NCBI GenBank assembly: GCA_016647705.1 | Contig: CM028338.1 | Coordinates: forward strand, 16,008,077 to 16,072,076 | Direction: 5' to 3' | Length of the DNA stretch: 64,000 nt | Source of the DNA: Eucommia ulmoides | Lineage: Eukaryota; Streptophyta; Magnoliopsida; Garryales; Eucommiaceae | Shown here: piece by piece, positions 62,566 to 64,000 of the stretch | Position numbering within the stretch: the stretch's first letter is position 1 | Layout: each line of letters opens with the position of its first letter | The notes under the pieces: model-generated | The model's database searches: none | What the model saw: only the letters and a program-made list of their open reading frames with translations | Told to the model about the DNA's origin: nothing | Program-made: the position numbers and the translations under genes

Positions 62566-63491
62566 GGGAAAATTACATTTTAAACCCTCCAGGCATTGAC
62601 ACTTTTCTAATTGGTCTCATTCCGTTTGAGCGTTTCATTTTAAACCCTCTATGTATCAGCATGTTTTTATTTAGTCCTTCTGTAAAAAAGAAATTGTCCA
62701 AATTAACAGAATTGTGATGACAAAATCATCATTTTATATTATTTCATTTTTTAATATTTTTTTCTTTTCGTTTTTTTTTTTTTTTTTTCTTTAACCCATC
62801 TCTCTCTCTCCCACTCAACACTCTCTCTCTCTCTTCCTCTTCTTCTCTCCCTATTTCTCTTTCTTTCTCTCTCCGCTGGCCGGAGCCACCCCATAACAGG
62901 GGGTCAACCACCACCCCCTGTTATGGGAGTGGCAAAATGGGGTGTTTCACACCCTATTATGGGGGGGTTAAACACCCCCATAACAGGGGTCGCACCCCCT
63001 GTTAGAAACACCCCCCATAACAGGGGGTGGAACCCTCTTTTACGGGGCTGCACCTATGTTAAGGGAGTAATCACACCCTTCAACAGGGGGTGCCATTACC
63101 TTTTATGGGGGTGTTTCACCCACCCCCCCCCCCCCCCCCCAAAAAAAAATTAGGGGGTGGAACCACCACCGCAATAGAAGGTGGGTTCTACCCCTTGTTC
63201 CTGTCAGCGGGGTGAGGGAGGGAGAGAGAGAAAGAATAGAAAGAGAGGGAGAAAGAAGGAAGGAGAAAGAGAAAGAGAGAAATGAGCGGGAGATCACAAA
63301 AAAAAAAAAAATTACGAATATGTAAAAAGACAAATTTGACCCTTTGTTATGTTATGTTTGACTGGTTTTTTTTACCGAAGAACCAAATAAAAATATGCTG
63401 ATACCTAGAGGGTTTAAAATGAAACACTCAAACGGAGATAGACCAATAAGTAAAGTGTCAATATCTAATGGGTTTAAAATGTAATTTTTTC
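62566..63491. mobile_element. Non-autonomous Mutator-like (MULE/MITE-type) DNA transposon, 926 bp
   Basis: Terminal inverted repeats of about 125 bp (62566 to about 62690 and about 63365 to 63491) pair at roughly 85% by eye. They share acattttaaaccc, tccgtttgag, tgtttcattttaaaccctct and tatcagcat. The element is flanked by a 9-bp target duplication, the length typical of Mutator elements. The interior has CT and GA microsatellites arranged as inverted partners (about 62800-62875 and 63211-63290) and a GC-richer core of repeated, inverted cccataacaggggg words. There is no transposase, so it would depend on another element. The right TIR starts gaaaaaattac against gggaaaattac on the left. Confidence 0.87.
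62890..63175. repeat. Inverted-minisatellite core of the Mutator-like element
   Basis: The word ccataacaggggg and its complement alternate at about 62891, 62917, 62950, 62976, 62993 and 63012, then degrade to the right. An 18-base C run (63123-63140) is followed by an A run. The inverted copies could pair with each other. An open frame through it is not gene-like. Confidence 0.8.
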
Positions 63492-64000
63492 AAAAATTAA
63501 TTGTATCCGTTTTGGATGAAAAACACTACCTTTTAGGGTTGAAACGATCTTTTGTGCGAAATGCCCCCAAAAGGCTTGAAAAGTCCAAGTTTGACATGAA
63601 TATCAATTGTGTCCGTTTTCGATGAAAAACACCACTTTCTTAGTTGGAAACGACCTTTTGAGCAAAACACCCCCAAATGGCCTGAATATATTAGGAAGAA
63701 AATTACCTTCTGAGCAAAACGCCCCCAAAAGTCCAAAAAATACCAAGTTTGTGTAGAAAATTTAACTGGGTCTGTTTCGAACGAAAAATACCATTTTTTT
63801 ATGTGGAAAATTCTTACTGAGCAAAACAACCCAAAAAGGCCAAAAAATACCAAGTTATTCAGAAAATCAACTGCTTCCGTTTTGAACAAAAAATACCACT
63901 TTTTTTTTTTTTTTTTTTTTTGACATTCTAAGCAAAATGCCACCAAAAGGCCAAAAAACACCAAGTTTGAGTAGAAAAATCAATTTTATCCGTTTTGGAC
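63492..64000 (+). repeat. Satellite array, right-type, to the window end (block 8)
   Basis: Continues block 7 after the Mutator-like element. It includes a third copy of the chimeric C/E junction near 63677-63700, an F monomer (ggaaaattcttactgagc) and a T run at about 63899-63920. The array runs off the window. Confidence 0.9.

Noticed and set aside
62923-63153. Open frame in the Mutator-like element
   Set aside because: It is a reading of the inverted cccataacaggggg words, rich in G, P and T, with no domain and no conservation argument.
689-64000. Naming the species from the monomer length
   Set aside because: Other plants have centromeric satellites near 107 bp, but I do not recognise this sequence, and length alone is not evidence.

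Overview
The window looks like plant centromeric or pericentromeric heterochromatin, probably eudicot. About 70% of it (roughly 45 kb) is a tandem satellite with a monomer of about 107 bp. It is interrupted by Ty3/gypsy-type LTR retroelement copies and one Mutator-like non-autonomous DNA transposon. I see no ordinary host gene, no tRNA or rRNA gene and no CRISPR array. The plant assignment rests on the methionine-tRNA-type primer sites, the gag-PR-RT-RH-INT gene order, the LTR sequences and the long-TIR element with a 9-bp target duplication. The species cannot be named from the sequence.

Layout: 1-688 LTR cut by the window edge (minus). 689-6454 satellite, plus. 6455-13247 a full-length retroelement on the minus strand with two LTRs and an AAGTT target duplication. 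13248-14111 satellite, plus. 14112-18525 satellite in inverted orientation. 18526-19936 fragment of a second retroelement subfamily (minus: LTR plus leader). 19937-26243 satellite, plus. 26244-about 28732 another fragment of that subfamily (plus: LTR, leader, part of gag). 28733-48454 satellite, plus, changing subfamily at about 45 kb. 48455-55368 an older full-length element (minus) carrying a nested solo LTR at 49463-50296. 55369-62565 satellite of the right-hand type. 62566-63491 the Mutator-like element. 63492-64000 satellite.

The satellite has a second level of order. Monomers fall into recognisable types (called A-G here) that follow each other in a fixed order, so it is a higher-order repeat. 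In the left part the F-to-F spacing is mostly 4, 5 or 6 monomers. From about 45.5 kb rightward it settles at about 534 bp, a regular pentamer. Most monomers carry a short dyad, GTCC-N5-GGAC. Read on the other strand with its flank, this dyad matches the CENP-B box core at 8 of 9 key positions. Two larger duplications (offsets about 4.1-4.8 kb and 3.97 kb) and an inversion show continuing rearrangement.

The retroelements have coding sequence for the integrase tail running into the 3' LTR, as described for centromere-targeting CRM chromoviruses. Three independent insertions fall in the same 10-bp stretch of the satellite monomer. My working reading is a candidate centromere: higher-order satellite plus CRM-like elements. 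The sequence alone cannot prove function; that needs CENH3 occupancy data.
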